From Prinia subflava (taxonomy: Eukaryota; Chordata; Aves; Passeriformes; Cisticolidae), in NCBI RefSeq assembly GCF_021018805.1, contig NC_086283.1, positions 9,189,162-9,253,161 on the forward strand: a stretch of DNA of 64,000 nucleotides. The letters run 5' to 3'. The stretch's first letter is position 1. Every line of letters starts with the position of its first letter. The position numbers and the translations under genes were made by a program. This document shows positions 46,349-60,229 of this stretch, piece after piece. The notes beneath the pieces were generated by a model. The model was not told the DNA's origin and did not search any database. It saw only the letters and a program-made list of their open reading frames with translations.

Positions 46349-48110
46349 TGCTACCTTAAAGTCAGAATAACCTGCATTATAGCTGGAATAAACTTTAAAT
46401 TACTGTTCCTTTTTTGATTTTCTTATCCGGCTGCTCCCCTATCAGACCTCATCTTTTTTATTTTTTTGTTTACCTCCTTCCATTCATGCACATGCTCATC
46501 TGAGAAGACATTAGTTCTTCCAGCTTTGGACAATAACTGCTTTTAGAATCTGTAAAGTAGTTACACAAGAACAATTGCCCAAGATTCAGAATTTTTTTTA
46601 ATGGAGCATGTGTATTATGTGGCCAATGTCTTCATTCTAACTTGGTTATGAGATTAAAAACAAACAAACATTCCTCACTGCTCTAACAGATACCGAAGAT
46701 ACTACCTGAAGGGGGGAGGGGAGATGGATGTTCAATTTTCTCCCATCAAAGAAATAACATTTCTGTAGCAACATCCATCTTGTTCCAAACTTTCCAGTGT
46801 TAGAGAACTGAGGTTTTATTATATACTTTTGCTCATAACTGACGTGTCTGGAGAATTGGTACTGAATCTATAGCATCAGCAGAACAGAAAATGTGATGTA
46901 TCTTATGCATGTCAATAAAGGAATGACCAGTTCTTGTTTTACAGAGAATGGAAATTGGAAGTCAAACATCCCTTGTATTCCAAAATAGGGTTTAAGAACA
47001 TTTTTGTAATTCATTTAAATTTTGTTAGGAGGCTTGGAGCTATTAGTTAATCTGTCTTCCAAAACACTGTTTAATATAGCACTGAATAAATGATGCAAGT
47101 TGTCAATGGATGAGTGATCAACTAATAGCTCTACTAGTAATTGATTTATTTTCTTCAATAAAGTTGCATAAACCAATGAGTTAGCTGCCTGGATTAATCA
47201 ATATGGGAAACAAAATCTTTTGTAAACGCAAAGCTGGTTTTTGTATATACTGTTGGCATTTGCCTCATTGTTTAACATCAAATAATGATGTAAAGTTCAG
47301 TAGAGTGACTCTTCTGCCATTTTCAGTTCTAATGCTCAGTCTGTTGCAGGTTGGCACATTGCTCGGCCTGGTGGATGCAGAATTAATAAGCTAACATAGT
47401 CGTGTAGCTGTAGTAGGGGGCTGCACTTGGTGCTGGGAACCCAGCGTTCAAGGATGGACTTGGGACCCAGCAGATCTGAAGTGGTGTGTTGTGGAGATAC
47501 TTCCTGATGCACCTGTGTTTGCTGACTGAGAACCTTTTTCTTCACCTTGTACACTTGACAACTGAAAGATCTTAATGTGGGGGGTAATGATGAGGCAAAA
47601 AAGTTATAAAATAAAGTACTGTTTTGATGTGGGAATTGTCATGAGGCTGTGTTGAAGTGACTTTACTATGTGGGATGTTTGTTACCATTGAAAAGGACTT
47701 GTTCAGCCATGCTGCCATTTACATTGATGACTATTTTAATGCAACAGACACTTTCTTCATGTCAGGTGACAAAACGTGAATAAAGACTCATTGCTATTGG
47801 TTTTTGTTCTACAAGAAACATTGTCTTGTGCCATTAGTTTATCTTCCAGCAACAAGGGCATTATTAAACATCTGACTCTTTCCTCCCCTCTTCCTTCATA
47901 TTTTTTCTTGGTTAGTCTTTTTGGTCTTCATTCTTAACATTCATAACTTCATTTTCTCTAGTCTTGTACTATCACTTTATTGTGCATCTGTGACTTCCCA
48001 CTTTTGCACTGCTTATAGTTATGTACATTCTGATCCTTGTCCCCACATGGATGTGGAAAGCTAGATGTAAAATAAATGTTAAACCTTAATTTTTATAAAA
48101 ATTTGAACAT
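46349..48110 (+). terminator. UBE2D3: UBE2D3 3' UTR with several poly(A) signals
   Basis: AATAAA hexamers occur at 46387-46392, 46914-46919, 47085-47090, 47157-47162, 47610-47615, 47779-47784 and 48071-48076. Alternative polyadenylation could therefore give 3' UTRs from about 60 bases to about 1.75 kb. The right boundary is inferred from the last hexamer and is not directly visible. Open frames on either strand here are not gene-like. Confidence 0.7.
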
Positions 48111-49983
48111 GTGGTTTGGACATGGTTTGTTCTGGTTCTAAAGTATGAGAGTGAACTGGAAATTTTCAAGTTTAGTTGGCTTGGAATTTAGAAACTTGGG
48201 CTCTTTAGCAGTACATGCTTCAGTGACTACTTTCTGAAATTTATTGATGAAGTTGCAGTTAATTTCTGCTTTGCTAACCAGCTTACACCATTTTGCTGGG
48301 AAATTGGAATACAAGTGCCGGTAGCATTACAACTGAGGTAAAAGTTTATGTTTTTAAGCTTACAGATGTACTGCTATCAGTTGTTTTTTTTGTTCTTGTG
48401 TTAATTTGATGCTTTGTTGTGGGAGTCACAGCCACTGAAATCACTTGAATGATCAATTAGGAAGATGTTTTGTGAGGTTTAAGGCAGCAGGTGTTAGAGA
48501 ACACAAGGAGGTATGTGTTATGAAGGGTTAGGGAAGAAGGAAATAGTAAAATATTACATGGAAGATGGAAATCTTGTTTGGACCAGTATCTCTTTCGGTT
48601 TTGCATCTGTCATGTTCCCACTGTAATAATTTTTTGTAATTAGCAAGTGTGTATTTTGATAAAGAGGATGGATTGTAGATGAGCTAGATGCATGCCGAAG
48701 ATCTGAAATGGGAAATTGCAGGTGTTTTGTCCTTGAAGCAGACTCAGTCCTGTCTGGTGCAGGCTTCCTGCAGGAGTCATAATTAGGGTTCCTGTTTAGC
48801 AGGGGCGTAAGGGGAGGAGCTTGTAGACAGGAGCTAATACAGACACTGAAGAATTCTAAGACTCATCCAAAAAAAGCTTTGGTGACTACCTTAGGGAGTA
48901 CCTACCAAAACCACAGGTAGTCTAAAAACTACATAGTGGATCTTGGTTCTTTTGGAACATAGGGAGGGTGGAAAACTTTCCATTTAAACTTAATGTAAAA
49001 AGTGAAGGTTTTGGAAATGTTGAGTTGTTCTGTCCAGCTGTGGTAAAAGATTTTTTTTTGCCATGATAAATGCTGTAATTGTTTCAGAGGGCTCAGCTCC
49101 ATAGTAGAAAATGTGGATTATACTAAATGATCTCTATTTTAATAACTTTTATTTGACAGTGAATATAGGGAACAAAATGTTAAGCTAAGACAAAACAGTG
49201 AAAGAAACTGCAGTGTTCTTTCTGCAATATTTTTTTTAAGATTATTTGCTATATTTAATTGGGGTTTGAATTTAACAACATGATTGCAGTCCGTTCATAT
49301 TTCACTTGAAAACCTTGAGTGGTTTTAAGCACAAAGTCTTCAGGATACAGGAAAAACTTGATCTATAGTATTGGCTAGGGATTTTTCTGGTTTTTCTGTC
49401 TTTTGATGCACACAGCATCTGTATTTTTTCTGAGTATACACATGTTTTTGCATGCTTGAGTAAAAACATTCTACTCAGTCGCACTTTGCCATAGTTTTAT
49501 ATTAAGATTGCAGATGCTAACTTTTTCTGCAAAGTCTGGCTTTAGCAGACCACAGCAGCAAGCTTTGGTTGCTTTGGAGGCATGGAACTAAGTGGCAAAT
49601 GAAAGACAAACAGTTAGTAGATGGGTGTGCAGATGTACACTACCGGTCCTGTTAGATTTGGTAGTTGCTTATGCAGAAAGGCGTTTGCATTAATCAGCAG
49701 ACAACGTGAGGGTTTTTAAACACTCACAGCCAGAAATGTTGTAAATAACTCCATTGTATCATCTTTTGCAGTCTCCCTTCAATTTTTCTCTCTAATTATT
49801 TTATTTCAAACTCCTCTTTGCTATAAAAAGTAGTGATTTAACAGGTATTATCATCTGAAGCACATACCTCAGGTCCATTGAATATGGGTGGTGATTCAGA
49901 AGTCTTCAGTCTGCATATCCCCAGTAAAACTTAAAGCGTAGTTGAAATTCAGCTAAAGAGTTCTTGCTGCTTTTATAGCTGTT

Positions 49984-50009
49984 CAAAAAAAAAAAAAAGA
50001 AAAAAAAAC
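49984..50009. repeat. A-rich simple run
   Basis: Two poly(A) runs of about 14 and 8 bases are separated by one G. No retrosequence is recognised beside it. Confidence 0.8.
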
Positions 50010-51971
50010 TTTCCCTTATCATTTGTAGTTTCATACATGAAAATGAGGCTAAGACAAAACCCTCTAGTAGAATTAAACTGTTTAGCACTAGACTAATGGA
50101 ATGAAGTAATGCGTGATCAATAAAGGATCTTAAGTTCTAAAGGTTATTTTTATATTTATTATAGTACACAGACTCTAGTAATTCCTCCAAATGTGAAAAC
50201 AAAAAACAAGGTACTGATGGGGTTTATCTGCTTTCTGGTCTTTGATTCTCGGTGGTGTTGAATGGATGGTATTTTACCCCAGTGCCTTCAATATAGATAT
50301 AAAGTAGGTATAAATTGAAGAACAGTTTGATTCAGATCATGATAGGCAATTGCATATTTTAAAAGGTAGATGGAATTGCAGCTAAAATACTCTAGGTATT
50401 AGGCTGAGGGCGTGTATTTTGGCAACAATGCAGGACCAATGCAGAGAAAGCTTGGGAACACAAGAAATAAAACTGGATAAATATATGATGTAAAGGGAAG
50501 GTACAGAAGGTAAAAATAAGCTGCCTGTATTACTGTGAAGTGGAAATGGGCTGCTGTCAATTCATGCATTCTAGTATAAAAGCAGCTGGTTTCAAAATAA
50601 TTAGGAATAAGATAGTTGATAAATTATAATTTTAAATGTCTATCTTAGCCTGACAGAGAATAGCAATTCAGAATAACCCTTAACTGGAAAATCAGTTCAG
50701 AGTGCAGACAGATAAGCTCTTGCAGGCATGTGTGTTCAGTGTAAAACAGTTCCTAAATTGGTGTTTGTAATGGTTAAGTTGATGCCCACTGACTTAGCAT
50801 TCTTGGTTAACGCAGCAGTAAATTCTGCAGTAGCTTTGGTCTGCCGTGCATGTAGAAGCAAGCACTGAGTTTTCTGCAGGGATAGTTAAAAGTTGTCTTT
50901 TTTCTGTCCTGCAGTGGTTTGTTTAATGTCAATCAGTTGTGGAGGAAAGAGTTCAGTGGCTTCCAAATAAGCAGGAATAAGGGCTGTAACTATTTCTTGA
51001 GTGGCTATCTGCCTTTGACAGGTTAGAAGAGGTGACCGGCATAATTTTCACAGTGATAGGTGCCAGAAGTGAAACAATGAATTTGATAGGACAACTTTGT
51101 GTAAAGTAATACTTGAAAATTTCTCTGGTAAACATCCTTATTTGGCCCAAATAGCTTTTGTTTGTTTGGGGTATTTTTGCTTGTGCATTAGAAGTACTGG
51201 TGAAACTTCATTATCTTCAATCAGTGAAGGATTTTCATTCATGATGGGACAAAGCTTTTTCAGGACACACAGTTGATCAGAATATATTGGTTTTCAACAA
51301 CTTTTAATACTGATCTTTGATCTCTGGGGTTGTTCCTGTGCTCTGGAAGAGTAGGCTCCTCTCTAAATGGCTTCTGCTGAGATTGGTTCCCCTTCAGGAG
51401 CTTCAAGCAGAAATACTCAAGCTGTGTACTTAAGAGTTTGGCAGATTAGATAATTCCGGCTTTTGCCTAAACTTCATTAATCTTTGTATTAACTGTGCAT
51501 TTTCCTGTCACAGACTTAAAGGGTAGAGTATTAGGAGTTGCTTAGGAGATGGTGATACAGCATTATCCTCATGGGAGGAATGCTAGCTGTAGAGCTGGGC
51601 AGCTGGCTTTGCTCCAGCTGCTTTGGCAGATGAGAGTTGTGGAGACAGAATTTCAAAATGCCTTTACTTTTATCAAGGATGGGAATTCTGACTCAAGTTT
51701 AGTCTCAGATGTGATCTCATGTTTCATCAGAGGGAATGCAAAAATTAGGCTGTTACCTGTGTTTTGAAGAGCTGCCTAACAAGTGATGTTCTCTTAGAAA
51801 GCATTTGTAGACACTCAATACGGTAGTTTCATGTATGCTGAGGAGAAGAGAAGCCTGTGCTAATTTGTAAATCAAGTCTGTTCTACTTTTTTCCCCCTCT
51901 GACCAGGTAAGCCTCGGCACTTATCTTACAGTCTTGAGTCCTGGGGTGTTTTGTTGTTGGTGTGGGGGTTT

Positions 51972-51990
51972 TTGTTTGTTTGTTTGTTTT
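51972..51990. repeat. (GTTT)n simple repeat
   Basis: About four to five GTTT units lie in a T- and G-rich stretch. A shorter similar tract occurs near 11515-11527. Confidence 0.85.
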
Positions 51991-54900
51991 ATTTGTTTTG
52001 GTTTTCTTTTGTGGGGTATTGGGATTTTCTGGAGAATGTTCTGAAATACAACTTTCTACTGAACATGCAACTAATCCTCTTTGAGATCTGAAGGAGGAAC
52101 TGCAATTTGCAACCTTACATAGAGAACTTAATGTGAGTCTATTAGCCCTTCTTCCTCACACATTATGAAGGAAAATAGTGAAGTTCTTCATAGCTCTGGC
52201 AAAGATCACTGTTCAGTGTGAAGCTGTTAATTCTTTGGGGAATGATACTCTTGCAAAAGCAAGGTTTGCAGATTATTTGCCATGGTGTTAATCGTGCTCT
52301 TACAGTGAATGCTGAAAATTAATTCACAGATACCTCAGTAACTGAAGAATCTATTCAATCTTTGATCTATTGGAAGGTTTGGAATGCTTTCGTTGAAGTA
52401 GGAAGTCTGGATCTCTTCATAAGGTTCTAGATTTTGTGCCTGTACTCAGAAAAACATTGAGGAGAGGATTATTGTTAGTGATTGTAGGAGTTCTCAGGTA
52501 ACAAACTTAGTGGAACATGGTAATGGTATTTTTTTAGTATGGATTAGTGCTGGCTGAAGAATTGAATTTAGTATATGGGACTGGGGTGGTGTTCAGTCTG
52601 TGTCTGTGAAGAACTGAAGTACTGCACCTCTCAAGCATGTCTGTTTGGTCTAAGCTCTGTAACAAGCTGCCAGAGCACAGTGCAGATGATGAGTCTAACC
52701 AGCATTAAGAGGTAGAACTTTCATGTCAAATGAATTGTCATCCCTTGATTTTATTGGTTAGTTGTACTAACTGCTCGGTTTTTACAGTTTGAGTTGTATT
52801 TCATGAGGATATCTCTTAAGTACTTGCTTACAGCATGATTTATGTTTCCTGAGAATCCATTCCAAATTTATTGCTAGCAGCACTTCAAGGTATCATTCCA
52901 CAATCACAAGCAATTGAATTATAGAGGAGGTAGGTCAATTGCTGCTTAACTTAGCTTCTTTTGTCCTCTCGTGCTTCATACATATTGCACTTCACACTCA
53001 GAATTACTGTTTCAGTGCAAAGGATGTGAATTTTCATAGCCTTAACTATTTATTTATAAACTGAGAAAGAAGTAAAAGAGCATTCTTTTTGGCTGAACTA
53101 TGAATTATATGAGAAAAGCTTTGAGAAAATGCAGGTAACCCTGAATCATAGCTTTCACATAATATTCTTCCTAATACTGGTAAGACAGATGTAGAAAAAT
53201 GTTCCAAATTTTCAGAGTGGAAACATGAAAAGACAGGTTTGTGGAAAAACACTGAACAGTTACCTTGAAATTTTCGGATGCAAAATTTAAATTGAAGCAT
53301 CCTTCTCCCCTCTCCCCCCCCCTTTTTTTTTAGTGTGACTGATGTGGCATCTTACTATCTTGCACATGCATTATGCTGTACTTTATGAGGGTGGGAGGGG
53401 AGAAAAAAAGGAAGGTGAGAAGTTGCCCTTTGTTGTTCAACTGAAGCTACATTTCTGGTTCCCAGGGCAGGAGACCAGATACAGAAATAGGTTATAGTTG
53501 ACCAATCACCTCTCCTAAACTTGTTTTATTTCCCACAGCCATGCAGCCCTGTTTGTTTTCATGCTTTAGAGACCCGAATCCATTTTTGCCACATACACTT
53601 GCCCGGCTAGATAGGGCTTCTCTTTGCTGCCTTCCCTGATCTGATGGGGAATGTCTTTCATGTGACTTAGCTAGGCAGTGCCTGGAGACTATTTGGGTGC
53701 TTCCAATTTATGAACCAGTATTTTTTACAATTGCTAGTAATTGTAGTAATTTCATACAATTGCTAGAGCAAGTAATGCCTCTTTGAAGTGCAAAGCATGA
53801 ACAAAAGGGGAAGAGGTAGCAAAACCTTTTACTTTATCACTGCAGTAGTTCTAATTGGGAGGTGAGCCTGTAAAAAAACTGAAAAAAAATTGATGAAGAA
53901 ACTTCTTATGTTTTTAAGTTACGGGAGTACAGGTAAAACAAAGGTCATGAATATGTTAAGATTAGGAATCTGGAGTTCATCTTTACAGAGAGAGTGAAGG
54001 GTAAAAGCTCAGTGTTGTAAGCTTCAGTGAGGTTTTAAAAAGAAGTTCCCATGAAGCATGTGCTGACACATCATGAATAATTTAGGGTGTGGGCAGAGGA
54101 GAGGGCAGCCAGCTGTATTTTCTGAGCCAGCTGCAGCCAACTGATAAGCTCTTCTCAGAGTTCTGCTAGGAGGAAGTAGCAGTAATAGTTGGTGGTTACA
54201 AGATTATGGGTCATTGCCGGGAAGTTGGAAGGATAAACATGCTAATGAGAGAACACAACAAAGGAGATCTTGAAAAGCCTCCAAACTCAAGCTACAACCA
54301 AGATGTTCACTAAAAAATGACTGCCTTCCTAGTCATGCAGTGGCTTTGTTATATCAGCATTAAGCTGTCCACTGCTAATTGTGAAAGCAGGAGGTGGCAG
54401 GAGAAGCTTAGTTTGGCTTCTGGCCTCCAAGTAAACCTTCATGTGTCTAACCAAGTATGGAGGACTCCAAAGTGATTACTGTGGAAAAATGGTTACTTGG
54501 CAACTTGCTAGGCATATTGAAGCCTTTCATTAGACTGAATTGCCTAAAATATCTTTTTAAAGTAAGGTATCTTTCTGGTGTGGTTGAAATTTTTCAGGGC
54601 ATTTCCAGATCTTTAAAACGGTATTTGTTAATATGACCACTGTTGATAAACTGTACTGAAAATATGCTGAAAGAATCAACAGAACCTTTATTGACAGATC
54701 AGTACTCAAGATAATTTTGCATCTTGAACCTTGTAAGTACTTAATAACATTCTGGAGTCATGATAGCTTCCTGTGATGAAGAAACCCTTTCATCAGAAAG
54801 CCGTACCTTTGGAAATGATTGTTTGCTGAATGCTGTTTATTTTGCTAATATGTAAAAAGTGCCAAAAGCTTAGGTGGCTGTTCAATCTTCAACACACTAA

Positions 54901-55484
54901 TTAAACCTTTAAATACCTTCAGACTATTGTGTTACTTTTGTGAAATGTTCTGCAGAGATCAAAATGTATGCTGTTTAATACAAAGTTTAATTTAAGTTAT
55001 ATTGTAGCTTCTGTCCTTTCATAGACATGTGCTAGTTCAGACTAGCTGAAGATCTTTGCTCTTGCTGAAACAATCTGGGAGGAGATTGATTCCAGGCAGT
55101 GATCTCTTGTGGTTTTTGGAACTTCTCTACAGGCTGCTATTGCCTTTGTGCTTATCTATAGTCCTCGTGGTGAGAAAAGTTCCTCCATGGAGCAGAGACA
55201 TTTGTAGCAGCAATCAAAGGCATAGGGACTAATTTGAGCACCAGATGATTTGGATCCACTGGGCTGAGAATTCTGCTGTAAACAATATGTGTGTGAGTAG
55301 TCTTTCAGCCATGGCCACTCTCTGTAGGGGTCCTCCTTTCACCAAGGACTGAGCTGACGAGACAAGGTTCTTTTCAAACCCCTGAGACTCTTTGTTTAAT
55401 GTTTCTAGCCATAAAACTATGGCCTGCCTTCCCTTCTTCCAGTGCAAATATCAGAATGTTAAAATTCTGACTAGTACCAAACCA

Positions 55485-55775
55485 AGAGATCTAGTCAGAC
55501 AGTATGAGAGGACACAAGGAAACGGAATGAAGGTGTGTCAGGGAAGTTCGGGTTGGACATTAGGAAAAGGTTCTTTACTGAGAGAGTGATCAGTCACTGG
55601 AACAGGCTGTTCTGGGAACTGGTCACAGCTTCAAACCTGACAGAGTTAAAAAAAAAAATCTGCATGTTACTCTTAGTCATAATGGTTTAGTTTTATTCAG
55701 TTCTGCAAGGAGAAGGGAGTTGGACTTTTGATGATCCTTGTGAGTCCTTTCCAATTTGAGATATTCTCTGATCCT
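55485..55775 (+). repeat. CR1 LINE fragment (3' end)
   Basis: This is a diverged CR1 3' region on the plus strand. Landmarks are 'ggttggacattaggaaaagg', 'gagagtgatcagtcactgga', 'acaggctgttctgggaactg' and an end with GATCCTTGTGAGTCCTTTCC then ATTCTCTGATCC. An A run at 55648-55659 interrupts it. Confidence 0.88.
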
Positions 55776-58700
55776 TGCAGTACTCTTTGTGTAATGCAGT
55801 AGTCTTTTCCTTTTTGTTGCCATGAGAATCAAGCACATAATGCCTTTTTTTTTTTTAACAGATGGTGTGTATATATAAAGTAGTATTTTTAGTGGTGTTT
55901 ATGTATGAAGTCATTTGGGGAAAAAGAAGCAGAGCCCATATTAAAATATGCCTGTTTCATGAATGTGCATAAGTCAATTTCTGCAACTCCTACTCCTGAG
56001 ATATTTGTGCCAGTGCAGCAAGTGATAGGGCATGTAGCTTCCTGGACTCCATGAGGATGTAGTTCTGATATGCAAAAGGGTTTTCACTGGAATCATTCAG
56101 ACAAGTGAATATTATTTCCTGTGTAGCCATGCTCTTGGCTTATGCTGTTGCCTAAGTGGGTCTTGAGTTGATTTCATGAGGACTTTGTTGATTAAGAATT
56201 CTGGAAATTCTTATAGGTGATGAAATAATCATTAAACTTCCAAGAGGAAAAGAAAGTGTCTCTCGAGTACCCACACTTTTCAGTAAAGTTATTTTGAATA
56301 TTTCTTGGTGTTTGCATTAGAGTCATTTTGGTAGAAGTGAAGGGACAGAGTTTGTCTTAGTGCTGAAGCCAGGTGCATTAGCCACACTGAAGGTCTGAGA
56401 AACAGAGCTCCTGCTGCCCCAGTGGTTGTTTGGAGTCACTTGAGTTAGAAAAAGAAATGCAACTCCCCAGCTTTTTCAGCAACTCCTAATCCATTTACAT
56501 TTACTCATCCAATTTATCAGCTACAAATCTTTGTTGACATTCTCTTAATACTGACCTGCACAGAAAACATCCATTAAAACAGTAGGCTGGATGTATGCTT
56601 CATACGTTGTGTGGTCTATCTGGTATGTCCTGGTCTCAGCTGCTAAAGTGCCAAGCACATAGGCTTAGTGAAGCCTCTCAAATTTCTGTCACGGGGGAAA
56701 CAGTTTGCTACCTACAAATACCCACATTTTGAGGATTTCATTTTAGGTATTCAGGGACAAGTTGTACATTCTGCTGTGGTCACAGATGACTAGTTTTAAG
56801 CCTGTAAGAAAGGCTAAGCAACCTGTTTCATAATGTCTGCATTGGTACTAATTTTCTTTAAGTGCCAGAGAATCAGTATGTTTTAAGTAAGTTTTAATGA
56901 GAATTGAAGGGGAGCTTGGACAGCACTGTACACTGATTTTGCTGCTTATGGAACAAGGGGTAAATGGCAATGATCAATCAGTGTTATATCATTTTATAAA
57001 TAGATTAGGATTGTTTCAAAATTGTTTATAAAATTAAGAGAATAAAGGCTGTGGGAATTCCACCTTCTAAATAACATGACTTTAGAAATCTGGCCATGCT
57101 GGCTTTGAAGATCCTTAGGCTTTTTATGCCTATTCTAAAGAAGGTGGTGACTTGACACCTAAATCCTTTGGTTTAAGTGCATCTCGGAGCAAGATGTTAT
57201 GCAGAGATACAAATACAGGCTTTTGCCCTAGCATGCATGATGAAGTTGAAGGTTATACTCAAGACATCACTTGCTTTTCTGTTTATGAAATTTTAAAATT
57301 ATTATTACGTATTTTTTGCTTTCCCCCTTCCATTACAGCATTTGCCTGGAGGAGTAGCTTCCTTTCTACATACTTATTTTTAATTGCCCATGATTGTCAA
57401 TGTTGGTGATTTTGTTTGCTAAGGAAATCCCCTTGCAGTGGCCTACAGACTTTGCCATAATTATGAAAGAAACTTCAGGCCTACCATTTAGATTGCCACT
57501 TTGTATTTTACTCATGATAACCTAGTACAGTATTCTCTTCTAGGGATGTATTAATGGTATCATCATCTAAAAGCAATCTGAATTTATTTCCTCATTTTAT
57601 TTTTAACATATTTTTGGATGGAGTTCAAGATGAGTATAGAATAATGTCCTTTAGAAATCCATACCTGGAGAGCTCCCTGCATCATACTGTCTTTATTCCA
57701 GCATGGAGAGTAACTGTTCTGCACGGTGGTTCTGTTCTGCAGAGGTAGTCAGAAAACAGAGATCTGGTATCATGTTGAGGAACTGTGGAGTCTTCTTATG
57801 GATATTCTGTGCTGCCTGAAGGTATTTACACCAAAAATGCATACAGTGATACTGCTGCATTTGTAGAAAATACCCTAAGGTAGATGTTCCTTCAGTTGCT
57901 TTGCATCTTTGACAAACAGTCTGTGGTGCTGGTATCCGAAGCAGCACACAGTTACCAGAAGAGAGCATGCCTTAATATGGATTGCTGTGAACACAAGTCC
58001 TGTTTGGCTTCAGAGGTGTTTACCTTCAGCAGAAGAATGGTACAGGGTAGACAGGTGGGGGCAGTAATATGTTGAAGTACTGTATCCAAATCTGTGAGAA
58101 CCTCTTTGTTTAAAACCTTTACATGAACTCATTGAACATGATTTTGAAGGAGAAAATAGCAGCAGCCTGTTGTAATGATAGAGATTGCATAGCATTTGGA
58201 AACAAAGGACTCCTGGATTAACATGGCAGAATTTGGGCAGCTCCAGTGGAACCGCTCTGAATTTATTCTGATAGAGCCAAAGGCATAGTTTTGCCTTCAG
58301 CTTTTTGTCTTAGTTGATAAAAGAATCTTTGCTTGCAGTATCATAAAGTAAGAATTGTAATAACCTCTTAAATTTGTGGTATTTCGGAAAGAGAGTTAAT
58401 AGAGTACACAGTAAAAGAAAGTACTTGGTTTGTCTTGGTTTGTGTCTTATGATTTGAAAAGATTAAACCACAGCCTTTAAAATTCTTATCTTGAAACAGT
58501 AAAAATGTCATTTGTTTAAAAATAACCTCAAACAAACAAAAAACCCTAAAACTGGGACATGAAAATGAGACATGATTTAACTTAATTATAAGCCTTGAAC
58601 AAGGAAACAGCATGTTCTCAGAATACTTAATTACAGCATTGTTTTTAGGTTGAGTATTTTTGATGTGTGTGTTGCTCCAGTCAGTCTTAAGCAGAAAGAA

Positions 58701-60229
58701 TAAAAGGCAAAACACGGAAGTACAGCAAGCATCTTGAAATGCAGTTTCCTTCTTACTGCGAACACATCATGTGACTTGCTAGAAAAGATTTATTTTAAAA
58801 AATGCAGGTTTTTTGACAGCTCCTTGCAGACAGTAAATTTGCTTCTTGAGAAATAATATCCTGTAAGATCTCTCAAGCAGCACTACAGTGTTTAAATGGT
58901 TTTAGTGTTGTTTCAGTGAATTTAAGGTAAGAAATGTTTGATTGCCCTTAAAACATTACTCATTGACAGATGAGGACAGAAACAGAGTAAGCCTCTCTAC
59001 TATTAATGTATAATCATTTTATAGTCTGCACTATTAAAGGTGAGAAGGTTACTAATTGACTGAATTCTACAGTATGCTAAGCTAGTTGGGGTAACTCAGT
59101 CTAGGATGATAGCCTTTTTTTGGCAATCTCACTAAAAGACAGCTGGGAGTTGAACTGAAATGGGACCAACATTTCAGTTTGTATACTGAATGTGTCTTAC
59201 TCTGTCTTAAAATTACACGCACAGTAGCTGTTCTAACAGCTAACTTTATGCACGGCCTTCTGCTGCCCAACTGTGCTTCCCAGGTATCCCTTTTTGAAGT
59301 AGGCAGCAGAAATTTCCTGGACAAGAAAAGTCAGCTACTGTCTTTCTCCTTGAGGCAGAATTTATCAGAATTGGACCCTCTATTGTGCTCTCACAGGTGA
59401 AAAAAAATTCCTGTTGCTGGATTGTGTACTTTTTATTGTAGCCGAATGGAAGGACTGGCACTTTTATGGTATATTGAAACGAAGGGTTGTTAACTCTAAA
59501 GGATTTGCATCAAAAATATACAGGCATGTTGGCCATGTTCAGTCATACATTAAAGCCAAATTTTGGGTGGATTCTTACAGTGTGCTGAAATAGGTGTGTG
59601 AAAGCCAGAAGCTAAAACAAAACTCTGGTGTTCCTGTTCTTGTCTTGCACAGTTTCAGTGGTGTGGTGTGAAACGTTCCCAGTTCATGGAGGTGAGCTAG
59701 AGTGGGAACAGAGCATGAAGCACCATGGGTGTTATACCTGGACAGTAGCGAAAGCCTTCCATGCAGCTATTTAAAAACTTGTTGCTTTAATTCCTGCTTT
59801 TGGGCTGTGAATGAAGGGATTAACCTAGCAAGGGCACACAGGAAAGCTACTGTGTGATTTGAAACCCCTACTTTCTTGGGTGCTGGTGCTTCTGTCCTTT
59901 TGCAGATGAGTTTAACTTAATTTTTATAAACAAAATCCACAGCCCCGCTTTATGAGGAAACCACAGTACTTTGTGATGTCCATGACGTTGTATTACGGTT
60001 TTATAAGTCTCTGTAATTTTATGGAAGAAAGGATGTGGAAGTCTGAGGCCATATAAAAGCCTCACGACTGGAAGGAGCCAATATTGAGAGAACCCACGAC
60101 GGTGCCGTCACAGCTCTTCCTCATCCCTCCACGCCTGCCTGTTGTTTTCTAGAGCTCGGAGTGCATGTGCTGTGTCTGAGAGATTCGCAAGCGTATTAGA
60201 GCTCCTCTTACCACTGTTCCGCCGTGCCT

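Larger units (their letters stand above)
48111..60100. other. Gene-free interval between UBE2D3 and MANBA
   Basis: This 12 kb AT-rich interval has no recognisable coding exon. It contains an adjoining acceptor/donor at 51906/51907, a (GTTT)n tract (about 51972-51990), a spaced 12-base direct repeat (53726-53766), a strong pyrimidine tract ending in TAG (53311-53333) and a CR1 fragment (55485-55775). Short open frames (for example 57693-57968, minus strand) match nothing I know. Confidence 0.6.
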
